Of a stretch of DNA of 36,882 nucleotides, positions 6,389 through 15,904 are shown one piece after another (position 1 is the first letter of the stretch; every line of letters begins with the position of its first letter). Origin of the DNA: a virus; IMG/VR virus record IMGVR_UViG_3300044638_000429, positions 1 to 36,882 of that record. One strand, given 5' to 3'. The position numbers and the translations under genes are program-made. The notes below the pieces were generated by a model that did no database searches, was not told the origin of the DNA, and saw only the letters and a list, made by a program, of their open reading frames with translations.

Positions 6389-8392
6389 TTAATCGCCCAG
6401 CAAGCCTGGGACAAGTTGACCAGCACTGGTGGACGCACCTGCTGCACGGGTTTGCTGCTGCAATGCACGCCTTCTCAAGTCATCCAAGACGGGCGTCAGG
6501 CTTGTCAAAAGTTGTTGCTGCTGCGTAAAACTAGGATTCAAAACGCTTCGTGCTACTTGCTCTGCGACATTCTCATTCATGCCCTGCATGCGTGGGACAA
6601 GCTGGCCCATCAGATTAAGGCCGCCACCGATAAGATCTCCACGCATCAATTGACCACCAGCGGAAATGATCTCAGATGGAGCAGGCCCAGACAACTCAGC
6701 AATGTCCTGCCCAATTGGTGCTGTTGGCGAGCCACCCTCAATGCGTGACCGAGTGATTGCCATTTGACGCTCACGCTCAAGGTTTTTCACAAAGGATTCG
6801 TACTCTCCTTCTGAATTAAAAATGGTGCGCATACGATCACGCATTTCGCGTGAGTCCAAATACTTGTTGGCAATGTCTGCTGTCTCTTTCGTAGCATAAA
6901 TGTCATCACGCAAAGACTGAACTGCACCCAAGCGATACATCTGCCTTTCTGAGTCATTAGAAAATCTGGCAAGTTCCCTGTTAATTTCTGCTGGCTTTTT
7001 CTTCAGAAACTTTGTTGAGCCAGCCTCAAGCGCATCGTTCAGCAAAGACTCATCAGCAAAGGTTCTCACAGCCTGTCCGTAAACAGGCACTTTTTCAGTG
7101 ATTGCATTGAGCAAAGAGACGCGCAAATCATCAAGATCATTTGCTCGGTTTGTTTTGCCCGACTGCCTTGCTTCATTCGCAATGCCGCCAACATACTTGT
7201 ATGCTTTATCCAGCATGACAATATCGTTGTCGGGCAAGTCTGCAAACTGAGGCAATCGTCTTGCGTCATTGATGGCCTGTTGAATGTCTTTTGATTTCTT
7301 CAGCAAATTGTCGATGGCAAAAGAATTTACCTGACCCGCACTTCTGGCTTGCTCATACAGTGGAGCAGCCAGCAAAGATCGATTACGGATAATTTCATCA
7401 GCCACCTCCCGAATGTCACGCGCACCAACTGCCGTCAAGTCGGTGATGTCTTGTGTAATCCTTGGGCCTGCACCTCTGGCACGCTCGATGAGCATCTGGC
7501 GTGTTTCTGTTTGTGCAGATTGTGGAATTGCCATAGCGCCACGGGCCAAGCGCCTCATAGACTCACCAGCGTAGTCGGCCAAGGTTTCATCTTTTACGCC
7601 CAAGGCAAGGTTTCTTTGTGCCTGCTGCTGGGCCAGCGCCACTGGATCAAGACCTTCTTGCGCCAACTTCTTGGCAATAAGTTCTTGCGCTTTTCTAACC
7701 GCATCTTGTGGCTGGGTCGGAGTGAAAGCGCCTTTAACTGCTTTGCCTGTTGAACTTACCGCACTTGTAACCAATGGGGTTGCGCCGCCGAATACGCCGC
7801 CAGTTACTGCACCTAATGTTCCACCTCCTACTCGGCTTCCCAATCCACCTTCAGCGCCGCCAGCACCAGAGACAGCACCAGAGGCCGCGCCATATCCAGC
7901 ACCGCGCAAAGCAATGCCGCCCAAGGTTGGGACTTTAGTGGCAATGCGTGCAGTACCCGCTGCGACTGCTGGCAATGTTGCGCCACCAGTAAATGGTGCA
8001 GCAATCAGAGCCGCCGCTGTTGGAGCCAAACCGCCGACCAGTTCCCCAGCGAATGCTCGTCCAGGATATTGCTGCTCGTACTGCTTGATGCCAGCCCTGA
8101 CCCTTGCCAACTGGTCTTGATAATCTTTGTTTGACAAAGAGCCAGACTTCAGTGCCGCCTCAATCTCATCAGCAAAGTTAAAGGACAGACCCTGCAAAAG
8201 TGAACGGCCAAAACCAGCATCCACAGGTGGGCCGGTTAGCTTTCTAAAACTTGCGACTGCCGCCTCAAACTTGGTCGGAGTAAAGCCTTCAGATTTAAGG
8301 TAGCCAACAACATCATTCGCAGGTGCATTTTGCTCTTGCATCCTGCGAATGTTTTCCTGCACTCTCTCAATGTTGGATATTGTTGCCATCAT
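6389..8392 (-). CDS. Large internal virion (ejection) protein
   Basis: A 667-aa protein. The N terminus is helical and charged. Residues about 118-215 are very Gly/Ala-rich with hydrophobic stretches (AAALIAAPFTGGATLPAVAAGTA, then a GGAEGGLGSRVGGG run), and the remainder is a long predominantly helical region rich in Arg, Asp and Gln. Size, composition and position next to two similar proteins fit the internal or ejection proteins of podoviruses, which leave the capsid to form a trans-envelope channel. There is no lysozyme motif that I can see. The gene starts at the last base of the preceding gene's stop (TAATG). A second ATG follows immediately at 8389 and could be the true start. Confidence 0.6.
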   Translation of the reverse strand: MMATISNIERVQENIRRMQEQNAPANDVVGYLKSEGFTPTKFEAAVASFRKLTGPPVDAGFGRSLLQGLSFNFADEIEAALKSGSLSNKDYQDQLARVRAGIKQYEQQYPGRAFAGELVGGLAPTAAALIAAPFTGGATLPAVAAGTARIATKVPTLGGIALRGAGYGAASGAVSGAGGAEGGLGSRVGGGTLGAVTGGVFGGATPLVTSAVSSTGKAVKGAFTPTQPQDAVRKAQELIAKKLAQEGLDPVALAQQQAQRNLALGVKDETLADYAGESMRRLARGAMAIPQSAQTETRQMLIERARGAGPRITQDITDLTAVGARDIREVADEIIRNRSLLAAPLYEQARSAGQVNSFAIDNLLKKSKDIQQAINDARRLPQFADLPDNDIVMLDKAYKYVGGIANEARQSGKTNRANDLDDLRVSLLNAITEKVPVYGQAVRTFADESLLNDALEAGSTKFLKKKPAEINRELARFSNDSERQMYRLGAVQSLRDDIYATKETADIANKYLDSREMRDRMRTIFNSEGEYESFVKNLERERQMAITRSRIEGGSPTAPIGQDIAELSGPAPSEIISAGGQLMRGDLIGGGLNLMGQLVPRMQGMNENVAEQVARSVLNPSFTQQQQLLTSLTPVLDDLRRRALQQQTRAAGASTSAGQLVPGLLGD

Positions 8393-10011
8393 TAATTCCT
8401 TTTCAGAAGGTTGTATGTATCAAAAAAAGATTTAGGCTTTTTCTTTTTTTCTTCCTCAGTATCCGGTGTAACACGGGCAGCATCAGCAGCAATTTGTGCC
8501 GGTGTTTTGATGCGCTGAAATGGATCAAAGACAACTTGATTCGGATCCAATTTGTTTTGTAACGCAATGCCCCTGTATCTTTCTGCTATATCTTGTTGCA
8601 ACTGTCTCTGCGACTCAATCAGATTTCGTGCTTGAGCATAGAAATCTTGTCTTACAGGATCTGCCAATCTTGTTCCATCTAAGGCTTGGTTGTAAAGGGC
8701 CTTTACTCTGTCTGGAACTCCACCAGCATTTGATGCTGTGGCCTGCTCACCCTGCATCACAGTAGAATTCGGATCCAAAATTTTCATGTAGCCATAAACC
8801 ATTGAGATATCGCCAGCCGCTGAAGGATTTAAGGCCGCAGCCTCAACCTTCTTAAACGCCTGACCCAAGTCGGTAAACGGCTTCATTTGAGTCGTGTAAT
8901 CAGCCCTCAAATCTTTTTCTCTTGCAAAGGCTTTGCCAGTGCCAGGAATCAGAGGGACAGGGCCAGCAGTTGTCGGTGCTGCACTTGGTGCTGGCGCTGT
9001 TGCTGCTGGCGCTGTGCCTGCTGCTGGCGCCGCTGGTCGTGCTGCACCTGCGCCTGCTACTGTTGGTGCAGCAACGGGTAGGCGAGGCATGCCACCACCG
9101 CCACCGCCAACAACAAAATAACCATCTTCTGCATTTCCGACAACTTGCGGAGCCAGAGTTTTAGCAAATGATGTTCCGCTAGGAATGCTGTAAGGATCCA
9201 TAAATTGAGTGCTGCCACCCCTATCAATAGAAACTCTTGGTATCAATGGAGACACACCGGTGACAATCTTGTAAGTCCCGTCATCGTAGTTCTGCACCAT
9301 AACGGGCTGACCACTAGGCCCCATCACTTGCTGTGGCGCACCAGATGGTTTTGCTGCCGGTGCTACGGGTGCATCTATAACGCCACCGGTTTTGGTCATA
9401 AGGTAAAACTTACCATCTCGCCCTTGGAATGGCTGACCCACTGCTTCAGGCCGTGGGTTAAATCTTTCTGCCATTTCTTGAAATCGCTTGGCTTCTTCAG
9501 ACTTACCTTGTGCCGCATAAATGTCGGCAATTGTTAGGTACTGAGTAGCCTTTAATTCATTGGCTGTTGGCTGCGGCATGGAGTCCATCAACTCAGCACG
9601 CTGAATAGTTGGGCCAAGCGGCATGCCTGGTGCTGCCAATGCGGCTTGAGCCGTGTTCAATGGCTGTGGCGCAGTGGTCATAACATCTGCAATTTGCTTT
9701 CTCAATTGCTCGGCTCGTTTCGCCTCCTCCAGCTTTTGATTAAGCAACAAATCCTGCACCGACCCAGCACGCGCCTGTTGGTAGCCCTGCTGACCTGCTT
9801 GCAGAGCCGAGCCAAGAGCTTGGCCAAGGCCGATGGGGGTAGTGCTGCGGCCACTGGCTTGCAGCAGTGCAGCAGCCGCTGACAGGGCTGCATTTCGATT
9901 CATCAGCTTGCGCTGGTCTTCGTTGAGCAGCGCATCAAGACCAGTGGGCGTGCCGCCCATGCCGCCGCCGAAAATGCTGCCGATGTTTGAGAAGTCAAAT
10001 TGCGTTGCCAT
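8392..10011 (-). CDS. Internal virion protein with Ala/Pro-rich linker
   Basis: A 539-aa protein in three parts. First is an N-terminal helical region rich in Gln and Ala. Next is a low-complexity middle (a Gly6 run near residue 303, then about 50 residues of Ala/Pro/Thr). Last is a C-terminal helical domain with GDISMVYGYMKILDPNSTVMQGEQATA, a segment I recognise as recurrent in podovirus internal proteins. The tail end is Lys-rich (EEEKKKKPK). Flanked by other virion genes, it probably belongs to the ejected core. The low-complexity linker is encoded by a GC-rich CTG/CTGG-type repeat, which could be prone to length variation. Confidence 0.6.
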   Translation of the reverse strand: MATQFDFSNIGSIFGGGMGGTPTGLDALLNEDQRKLMNRNAALSAAAALLQASGRSTTPIGLGQALGSALQAGQQGYQQARAGSVQDLLLNQKLEEAKRAEQLRKQIADVMTTAPQPLNTAQAALAAPGMPLGPTIQRAELMDSMPQPTANELKATQYLTIADIYAAQGKSEEAKRFQEMAERFNPRPEAVGQPFQGRDGKFYLMTKTGGVIDAPVAPAAKPSGAPQQVMGPSGQPVMVQNYDDGTYKIVTGVSPLIPRVSIDRGGSTQFMDPYSIPSGTSFAKTLAPQVVGNAEDGYFVVGGGGGGMPRLPVAAPTVAGAGAARPAAPAAGTAPAATAPAPSAAPTTAGPVPLIPGTGKAFAREKDLRADYTTQMKPFTDLGQAFKKVEAAALNPSAAGDISMVYGYMKILDPNSTVMQGEQATASNAGGVPDRVKALYNQALDGTRLADPVRQDFYAQARNLIESQRQLQQDIAERYRGIALQNKLDPNQVVFDPFQRIKTPAQIAADAARVTPDTEEEKKKKPKSFFDTYNLLKRN

Positions 10012-10020
10012 TTTTATTCC

Positions 10021-10770
10021 TTAAAACAGACCAAGCAATGCGCCAAGTCCTGCACCCACGCCGCCGCTGATTGCGCCACCAGTCAGACCAGCCAACTGAG
10101 AGCCAGCCAGAGCACCGCCCAAAAGACCAGCGCCACGGTTTTGTGTGTACGGGGTTGAGACACTGCCGCCCAAGTTGGCTGGGCTTGCACCCAAGCTGGA
10201 CTGCACAATGCCAAGTTTTTGCAGGCCGATGTTGCGGATGGCATCAAGCTGTTGCTGCTCCAGAGCCTGACGCGCACCGCCCAAGGCCAGCACATTCTGA
10301 CCACCTTGCAAATTCTGGCCACGGGCGTATTGAGCCAACTGTGCAGCTTGGCCAAAGCCCTGATTGCGCAGGTTGGCTGACAGGTCAGCGGCCTGCTTCA
10401 AGGCAGCGGCATTGGTCAGTGAGGACTGCACACCTTGGCGTGAGCCGCCAAAGGCTCTGGCCTGTGTAGCGGCCTGACGATCTCTCAAGTCTTGCATCTG
10501 GCGGCTCGACTCAATGTCACCAAGGCTGCGGTCAATGACCTCCTGCTGATACGGATTCATAAACCCGCCAATTTCCTGGCCAGTGAACGGGGTCAGGGAT
10601 TGATTGACGATCTGCTCTTCACCCGCTTGGTACAGCGGATTGAATCCGGCAAACTGCTGGACAGGCAATGCCGCTGCGACATTCTGAGCCTGACCAAAGT
10701 TTGTGAGAAACGCACTCTTGATGTCAGGATCGATTGAAGTCGTTGATACTTGGTTTCCACCTTTAGACAT
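10021..10770 (-). CDS. Virion-associated protein, 249 aa
   Basis: A Gln/Ala/Gly-rich, mostly helical protein with the segment FMNPYQQEVIDRSLGDIESSRQ near residues 70-90, a pattern found in small internal or head-tail proteins of short-tailed phages. The C terminus is a Gly/Ala/Leu hydrophobic stretch (AGLLGGALAGSQLAGLTGGAISGGVG) that could insert into a membrane. AAGGGG precedes the start. Exact structural role not determined; ejection apparatus is most likely from composition and neighbours. Confidence 0.55.
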   Translation of the reverse strand: MSKGGNQVSTTSIDPDIKSAFLTNFGQAQNVAAALPVQQFAGFNPLYQAGEEQIVNQSLTPFTGQEIGGFMNPYQQEVIDRSLGDIESSRQMQDLRDRQAATQARAFGGSRQGVQSSLTNAAALKQAADLSANLRNQGFGQAAQLAQYARGQNLQGGQNVLALGGARQALEQQQLDAIRNIGLQKLGIVQSSLGASPANLGGSVSTPYTQNRGAGLLGGALAGSQLAGLTGGAISGGVGAGLGALLGLF

Positions 10771-10780
10771 TTTTTTCCCC

Positions 10781-11728
10781 TTAGCCGAGTAAAGATTTCA
10801 TTTTTTTGGCAGGTATCTTGCCAGCGTTGATCATGTCCAGCAGCCCTGCGCCGTACTTCTTGACCGCTGATTTTTTGATGACATACTCGCCGCTGAGTAG
10901 TGCGCCATAACCTTCGTCTGGGCCTTTAGGATCTGGGCCTTTGAGTCGATCTTTGGTGACCTTGCCACCTTTGGCCCATCCATCGCTGCCAGAATCAGTG
11001 CCGCCGCCAAAACCGGCTGAATCTCCAGAGCCGTAGCCGTCAGCAGCGCTCGATGCGGAATCCGAAATGCTGGTTTGGCCCTCTCCGACAGCAGCACCTT
11101 GGTTTGCGTCATTTTGAGCAGCAATTGCATCATTCATTGCTTGCTGTTCAGCCATTGATGCGCCACCATAACTTTCTGCCGCATCCATAGCGCTTTGAAA
11201 GCCTCCATTCATGTCGGCAATCTCACTGGCGCGGAAACTTTCTTTTGCGGCTTGGTATGCGGCAGGGTTGACACCCATTGCGATCAAGCTCTGGTCGCTC
11301 ACAAAGCCTGGATTCATTGCTCGTTGCAAAGCACCCATTGAAGTAAGCCCAAAAGCCTTTTGGCCAAGCTGAGTGATGGTCGCCATCGTTGGATTTGCAG
11401 CGTAGTATGCCGCCTGTTCCGCAGGGGTCATGCTGCTCCACGCACTAGGGGCAGCAGCCTCAGAGCCACCACTGCCACCACCACCAAAGCCAAGCTGACC
11501 AATTGCTCTTGGCGCATTGCTGTACATGTTGGGGTTGTAGCCACCTTGAAAATTATTGTAGCCACCCGACATGCTGGCGTATGGATTCTCAAGCAGTGGC
11601 ATCCGGCCCATGATCTGCTGGTACGGGCTGACGCCCACCTGAGAGGATGGAGTAACCCCTTGGCTCTGGCCAAGCAGTCGCCGGAGTTCCTCAAGACTCA
11701 GCATTCCGAGATTTACATCTGTTGCCAT
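10781..11728 (-). CDS. Putative virion protein, Gly/Ser-rich, 315 aa
   Basis: The N-terminal third is rich in Gly, Asn, Tyr and Gln. The middle has Gly/Ser/Asp low complexity (SGDSAGFGGGTDSGSDG). The last 65 residues are basic and ordered (KGGKVTKDRLKGPDPKGPDEGYGALLSGEYVIKKSAVKKYG, then LLDMINAGKIPAKKM). That C-terminal module recurs in phage virion proteins beside internal-protein genes, but its function is unknown to me. A good ribosome site (GGAG) precedes the ATG. Confidence 0.5.
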   Translation of the reverse strand: MATDVNLGMLSLEELRRLLGQSQGVTPSSQVGVSPYQQIMGRMPLLENPYASMSGGYNNFQGGYNPNMYSNAPRAIGQLGFGGGGSGGSEAAAPSAWSSMTPAEQAAYYAANPTMATITQLGQKAFGLTSMGALQRAMNPGFVSDQSLIAMGVNPAAYQAAKESFRASEIADMNGGFQSAMDAAESYGGASMAEQQAMNDAIAAQNDANQGAAVGEGQTSISDSASSAADGYGSGDSAGFGGGTDSGSDGWAKGGKVTKDRLKGPDPKGPDEGYGALLSGEYVIKKSAVKKYGAGLLDMINAGKIPAKKMKSLLG

Positions 11729-12097
11729 TTACAACTCCTTTGCAAGTACAGACCACTGTGGCCTGTAACCTTCGTCTTTTAAAAATGTCTTTGCCCAGCC
11801 CTTGCGGCCTGCCAAAGTCACTCTGGTGCAGCCAATCGACTTGCCCCAGGATTCGATCATTGGTCGCATCCGTGAGAGTTCATCTAGGTCGCCACCAGCC
11901 AAGAAGTAATGCAAGTTCTTGAGTCGCGGGTAGACAATGATCTCTGTCAATACCACCGAGTTTGAGGCTGGCCACAACTGCAATCTGTGATCCCCCACCA
12001 TCTCGGCAACATCGTCAAAATTGTGTGTGCCTCCAGAGTATTCTAAAGCAGCCTCCACATGATGGCGCAGTCTCTTCAAGTGCTCAGAATCGCTCAT
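11729..12097 (-). CDS. GNAT-like acetyltransferase-fold protein, 122 aa
   Basis: The start at 12097 overlaps the preceding stop as ATGA. The product has the compact alpha/beta pattern of a GNAT acyltransferase: WPASNSVVLTEIIVYPRLKNLHYFLAGGDLDEL, then MIESWGKSIGCTRVTLAGRKGWAKTFLKDEGYRP, the last part resembling motif B and the C-terminal strand. Proteins like this are common beside podovirus tail genes. The acetyl-CoA loop (Q/RxxGxG/A) is not evident, so catalytic activity is uncertain. Confidence 0.6.
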   Translation of the reverse strand: MSDSEHLKRLRHHVEAALEYSGGTHNFDDVAEMVGDHRLQLWPASNSVVLTEIIVYPRLKNLHYFLAGGDLDELSRMRPMIESWGKSIGCTRVTLAGRKGWAKTFLKDEGYRPQWSVLAKEL

Positions 12098-13572
12098 CGT
12101 TTCCCGCCGGCCACCGCCTCCAGCCGCATCACCCCGATGCGCCAATCAGCCAAAACCGCACCCGTCACCTTGACATTGACTTGCCGCGCCATAAACCGGA
12201 CATCCGTAGGGTTGGCCGCCGTATATGGCCCAAATGTGGACTGAGCACCTGTCGGGTAATTGCGGGTCTTGAATGAAACCACCGCCTCGCCAAGTGTCTG
12301 CTCATCTGGGACAACTTGCCGCACAGACATCAGGTTGTCGCCGTTGCCAAGCTGCACTGGCCCAGACTCAGCGTAGATGCTGGCGCTGTCATAGGCAAAG
12401 CCCACTTCGTGCTCGTAGATGTAGCCATCAGATGAGACCAGCAGCGGGTTGGTAAACACACCCGCATCAGTGCCAGCGGTACGGGCCAATGAGCCTATGT
12501 TCCAGTGGTTTTCGCGGTAGTTGTAGGTGACATAGCTGTCATTCTCATTGCTGCCGCTGCTTGGGTAATACCACCAGATTTCGCCAAACTGGCTGTTATG
12601 GACAGCGTATACCTTGGATGCTTGGTTGAAGTTCATGTTGCTGAACACATAGTCAGACACATCACTTGGCAGTGGCTTGAGGTAGCCGTCATAAGTCCAG
12701 AAACCGGACTTGCTCATCCAAATGGCCGCCGTGTCAATTGCCGCCACAGCTTGGGCTGAGATCAGGCCGCAGCCAGATCCGGCCTTCTCAAAGCCGTAAA
12801 CAAATGGTGCGCCAATGTACTGAGCCGTGTGGACATCCACATCGGTGAACAGTAGGTTGACGCCCTTGACGCGCTTGCCGGCCAGCAGAGTGCCTACTGT
12901 GGCCAACTCATAGTCACCAGCCTGATTGGTGGCCAGTGGCGTCCAGACTGTATTGTCCTCTTGGTCTGACCACTGCACCTTGCGGGAATTTCCACCAGCG
13001 CCAAGGGCAAACAGGATGCGCTCGGCAGTGACCAAGAGAGCCTTGTTGCCCGTTGGGGCATTGGTGATGGCCGCTGCCAAGGTCGGGGTTGTGAAGCCAA
13101 GCTGCCACTCGTAGAGCTTGCCGTCAGCGCTTGAGCACGCCACCAAATACTCGCCCCATGTGTCAAAAGACCATGTGGTGGCCGGAATGAGTCCACCTAA
13201 GTCTGGTCTGGCCACACCATAACTGTATGTGCCATAAGTGCCGTATCCGTAGCCGGTCTTGATCGTGGCATCGGCAATGCCGGCAGTGATGCCGGTTGGT
13301 GTGATTTCCTTGAGTGTCCCCGCCTCGTTCATGGCGTACAGCTTGGATTGCGTACCAGCCGCAATCCAGCGCTCGGCATCATTGGCACGCCAAGTGATGA
13401 AGCCCCTGCACAGACCCGTCATCTGGCTTTCCGAGCGCTTTCTCCAGCCGCCCATAGGCCGCAGGGTGTTCTCGTACCAGCGCACCAGATTCGCGTCATA
13501 CCAGCGCCCCGCAGCTTGGTACTCCGTGCCGTTCCTGTAAATGCCTGGTGGTAGTTTTAGTGGGATGTACAT
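12094..13572 (-). CDS. Beta-propeller-like tail protein (P22 gp10/tail-nozzle type)
   Basis: A 492-aa beta-rich protein with repeated Trp-containing blades (GRWYDANLVRWYENTLRPMGGW, WSFDTWGEYLVACSSADGKLYEW, VQWSDQEDNTVW, GEIWWYYPSSGSNENDSYVTYNYRENHWNIG). This layout is typical of the distal tail-hub or 'stabilisation' proteins that close the channel below the adaptor in P22-like and SU10-like phages. No enzymatic motif. It follows the jelly-roll-like 215-aa tail protein with a 2-base gap, and couples to the GNAT-like gene downstream. Confidence 0.6.
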   Translation of the reverse strand: MYIPLKLPPGIYRNGTEYQAAGRWYDANLVRWYENTLRPMGGWRKRSESQMTGLCRGFITWRANDAERWIAAGTQSKLYAMNEAGTLKEITPTGITAGIADATIKTGYGYGTYGTYSYGVARPDLGGLIPATTWSFDTWGEYLVACSSADGKLYEWQLGFTTPTLAAAITNAPTGNKALLVTAERILFALGAGGNSRKVQWSDQEDNTVWTPLATNQAGDYELATVGTLLAGKRVKGVNLLFTDVDVHTAQYIGAPFVYGFEKAGSGCGLISAQAVAAIDTAAIWMSKSGFWTYDGYLKPLPSDVSDYVFSNMNFNQASKVYAVHNSQFGEIWWYYPSSGSNENDSYVTYNYRENHWNIGSLARTAGTDAGVFTNPLLVSSDGYIYEHEVGFAYDSASIYAESGPVQLGNGDNLMSVRQVVPDEQTLGEAVVSFKTRNYPTGAQSTFGPYTAANPTDVRFMARQVNVKVTGAVLADWRIGVMRLEAVAGGKR

Positions 13573-13574
13573 GG

Positions 13575-14222
13575 CTATATGGTCGGTAGGTTGGACACAA
13601 ATGTCATTGTCGCAATAAGTGAGGCCGTTGATGGGTAACTTCCTGATGCAGCATAGGTCTGAATGCTCACCTGAGTGCTGTCAGTCTCCCACCACAACTC
13701 AATATAGTCACTTGCGTTTAAGCTCACAAAATAATTCCAGCCAACTAAGGCATGGCCATTGACCGAGCCATGCTTGCTTGGCACTGCAAAGAATCCAGTA
13801 GAGCCAACAACCACAGTCCCATTGATCTTGAGCCAGACTCTTACATCATGGTCTTGTGAGTCAGGGTTTTCAAACTGACCAGACCACTGCAAGTTCCAGA
13901 TGCCGGAGTCGGCCACTGTGATCCGCGAACTGCTCGCCACACTCACGCCGTTGGCGTAGTCTGTCGTGTTCAGTGTCATGGCATAGGCCGTATTGGCCAC
14001 CGCCGCAGTCTGGTCTACAGTGCTTTGAAAAGCCCCGTAGGGGTTATTCATAAACTTGCCGCCCCTTGGCCCAAACAGTGAGCCAAGGACGGAAGTCAGT
14101 TTTCTGGAAAAAATGTTCAGTGCGCCGTTGTTCTCGTTCAAGTTCCGGCGCTCGTACACCTCTGGTGGATAACCCAGAGGTGACAGTGAAGGTGTCTCTA
14201 ATTGTTGCTTGACATTGGCCAT
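13575..14222 (-). CDS. Tail appendage protein with jelly-roll-like C terminus
   Basis: A 215-aa protein. The first 60 residues look like a virion-anchoring region (SLSPLGYPPEVYERRNLNENNGALN). The remaining 150 form a beta-sandwich-like domain with alternating strands (SGIWNLQWSGQFENPDSQDHDVRVWLKINGT, YIELWWETDSTQVSIQT), resembling C1q/TNF-type or carbohydrate-binding folds seen in phage appendages. It probably decorates the tail and touches the host surface; the fold is inferred from pattern only. Confidence 0.55.
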   Translation of the reverse strand: MANVKQQLETPSLSPLGYPPEVYERRNLNENNGALNIFSRKLTSVLGSLFGPRGGKFMNNPYGAFQSTVDQTAAVANTAYAMTLNTTDYANGVSVASSSRITVADSGIWNLQWSGQFENPDSQDHDVRVWLKINGTVVVGSTGFFAVPSKHGSVNGHALVGWNYFVSLNASDYIELWWETDSTQVSIQTYAASGSYPSTASLIATMTFVSNLPTI

Positions 14223-14238
14223 GACATGATTATTTCAC

Positions 14239-14745
14239 TTATGCCATGTCTGCGCCTACTTTGCCAACTTCGGCAACCCTGCGACTCCAGCCCTTGCCAA
14301 AGGTCGGCCAGTGTGGCAAGTCCATCAGGAATGACAGTCTGCGCTTGCCATAATCGTCAACCAGATCGCCCTCAAATGCCGCCACGGCCTGCAAAGTCTT
14401 TGGGCCGATGCCGCCGTCAGGATCAACCCCCACGCACGCTTGCAGCCACTTTGCAGCCCGACCTGGGCCGCTGTTCACCGCCGCATCAAAAACCACATAG
14501 TCCACGCCAGCCGGCAGGTCATCGCCCTTGATCTTGTCCCAGTACTTGGCCTTGTACATCGGGCCGACAGTCTCGGGGGTTAGGCCGCGCATGGTTTTTT
14601 CATCCACCTCATGCCCGACCCACTCCTCCCAGACCTTCTTGGTGACGCCGAGGTTGGTCATGCCGCCAGGGTCGGATGGATGGTTTACAAAGCCGCCTTC
14701 ATGGTGGAGGACAGCAGCCAGTGCGGAGTCAAAGTTTTCTTTCAT
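14239..14745 (-). CDS. Endolysin, GH108-type N-acetylmuramidase
   Basis: A 168-aa lysozyme. The N terminus contains HHEGGFVNHPSDPGGMTNLGVT, the GH108 signature with catalytic Glu16. The middle has MYKAKYWDKIKGDDLPAGVDYVVFDAAVNSG, and the C-terminal half (VGVDPDGGIGPKTLQAV) is a PG_binding_3-like module. There is no signal peptide, so it depends on the holin. Its start overlaps the holin gene's stop (ATGA), forming a lysis pair. Confidence 0.92.
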   Translation of the reverse strand: MKENFDSALAAVLHHEGGFVNHPSDPGGMTNLGVTKKVWEEWVGHEVDEKTMRGLTPETVGPMYKAKYWDKIKGDDLPAGVDYVVFDAAVNSGPGRAAKWLQACVGVDPDGGIGPKTLQAVAAFEGDLVDDYGKRRLSFLMDLPHWPTFGKGWSRRVAEVGKVGADMA

Positions 14746-15239
14746 TTCACTGGCCCTGCCTTAGAGAGTAAATCGGTCTTGGCTTGTGAGCCAGCGGATG
14801 ATCCAAAGTAATAGGCAATGATGCCCGTCCATGCCGTACCAAGGCTGCCCAGCATCATCAAGATGGCAGGGTTGGCGCTGTCCACTTTGCCAATAAACAT
14901 CATCACCATGATGCCAAAAAAGCCCACTGTGACTGTACCCGCAAGTATTGGCGGCATCAGGCTGCGGGTGGTGGCCTGCATCTCCCGCGCTGACTTCCTG
15001 TCCTCAACCTCCAGCTTTTCAAAGTTGAGGCCAAGCTCTTGCGCTTGCTTTTGCAGTTCGATCTCGGCAATCTTGACCTGGGCAATCTGCTCTGCTGACA
15101 GCTTGTTGTTGGAGATCAGGTCGCCCACCTTGTCGGGGTCAACACCGATGGCCTTGGAGATGGCAGACACTGCCATGCCTGCCAGTGGGCCACCCATTGC
15201 CGTGGCAATCGTTGGTGCAATTTGTTTAAGCCAATCCAT
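14742..15239 (-). CDS. Holin (3TM family)
   Basis: A 165-aa membrane protein with an N-terminal hydrophobic helix (about 5-30), a charged coiled region (about 55-90, KLSAEQIAQVKIAEIELQKQ) and two strongly hydrophobic segments (about 94-115 and 123-147). It ends YFGSSAGSQAKTDLLSK, a hallmark of the 3TM holin family also found in gene-transfer agents. It is immediately upstream of the endolysin. It should permeabilise the inner membrane to release the endolysin. Confidence 0.85.
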   Translation of the reverse strand: MDWLKQIAPTIATAMGGPLAGMAVSAISKAIGVDPDKVGDLISNNKLSAEQIAQVKIAEIELQKQAQELGLNFEKLEVEDRKSAREMQATTRSLMPPILAGTVTVGFFGIMVMMFIGKVDSANPAILMMLGSLGTAWTGIIAYYFGSSAGSQAKTDLLSKAGPVK

Positions 15240-15847
15240 TACTGTTTACTCCTTGAAAGCATTGTTGCGGCAATTTGCAGCATTGCACGGGCGCTGTCCA
15301 TGTCTTCTGGCTCTGTTGCCCAGCCGACTGTGATCTGGCCAACAAAGCGACCAGGCTCTGGCGGCACTGAAATGCGGCATGTGTAGGCCACGCCCTTGGC
15401 GATATACCAAAGCCCCATTTCACTCTGCGCTGACTTGTACTCACCGCATGGAATCTCGCTGGCCATCAGCTTGACCACATCGGCGTTGTTGGCAGCATTC
15501 TGGGTAAACAGTCCGACATCCAGCCCGTCATTCGTTTTGTCTCTGCCGTTCTTCCCATAAGCCCGATACAGGATGCGCGTGCCAAACATGCTGTTGACCT
15601 TGAACACTGCCACCACGATAGCACCAGATTGCTTGAACAGATGCGCCGCCGCATCCTCCACCCGATCCTCTGCAATGCTGGGGATCTTCTTGGACTCTTT
15701 GTATGCGCCAATCAGCAGGTCTTGGTTTGTATATACAAAGTAGCCGGCAAAGGTGAGCACGGCCATCAGCACCATTGCGAACAGCCGGAAGGGACTGGAC
15801 ACATAGGCCAGAATTTTGTCAACCAAGGCAAGACGCTCATCTGCCAT
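15239..15847 (-). CDS. Membrane-anchored protein with periplasmic domain, lysis region
   Basis: A 202-aa product from the ATG at 15847, chosen for the GGAGG nine bases upstream; another in-frame ATG is at 15865. It has one transmembrane helix near the N terminus (SPFRLFAMVLMAVLTFAGYFVYT, about 18-40) followed by a soluble domain of some 150 residues with two or three Cys. The domain lacks the coiled coil of an i-spanin. Its stop overlaps the holin start. A role in lysis control is possible from context; function unknown. Confidence 0.6.
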   Translation of the reverse strand: MADERLALVDKILAYVSSPFRLFAMVLMAVLTFAGYFVYTNQDLLIGAYKESKKIPSIAEDRVEDAAAHLFKQSGAIVVAVFKVNSMFGTRILYRAYGKNGRDKTNDGLDVGLFTQNAANNADVVKLMASEIPCGEYKSAQSEMGLWYIAKGVAYTCRISVPPEPGRFVGQITVGWATEPEDMDSARAMLQIAATMLSRSKQ

Positions 15848-15904
15848 CAGAACTTGCCTCCGCATTCATCACCTGAAAGATCAGCCAACCCATATTTGAA
15901 TTTC

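Noticed and set aside
9001-9060. CTG/CTGG-rich stretch as a candidate CRISPR or minisatellite
   Set aside because: It encodes the Ala/Pro linker of the 539-aa virion protein; no regular spacer-repeat structure.
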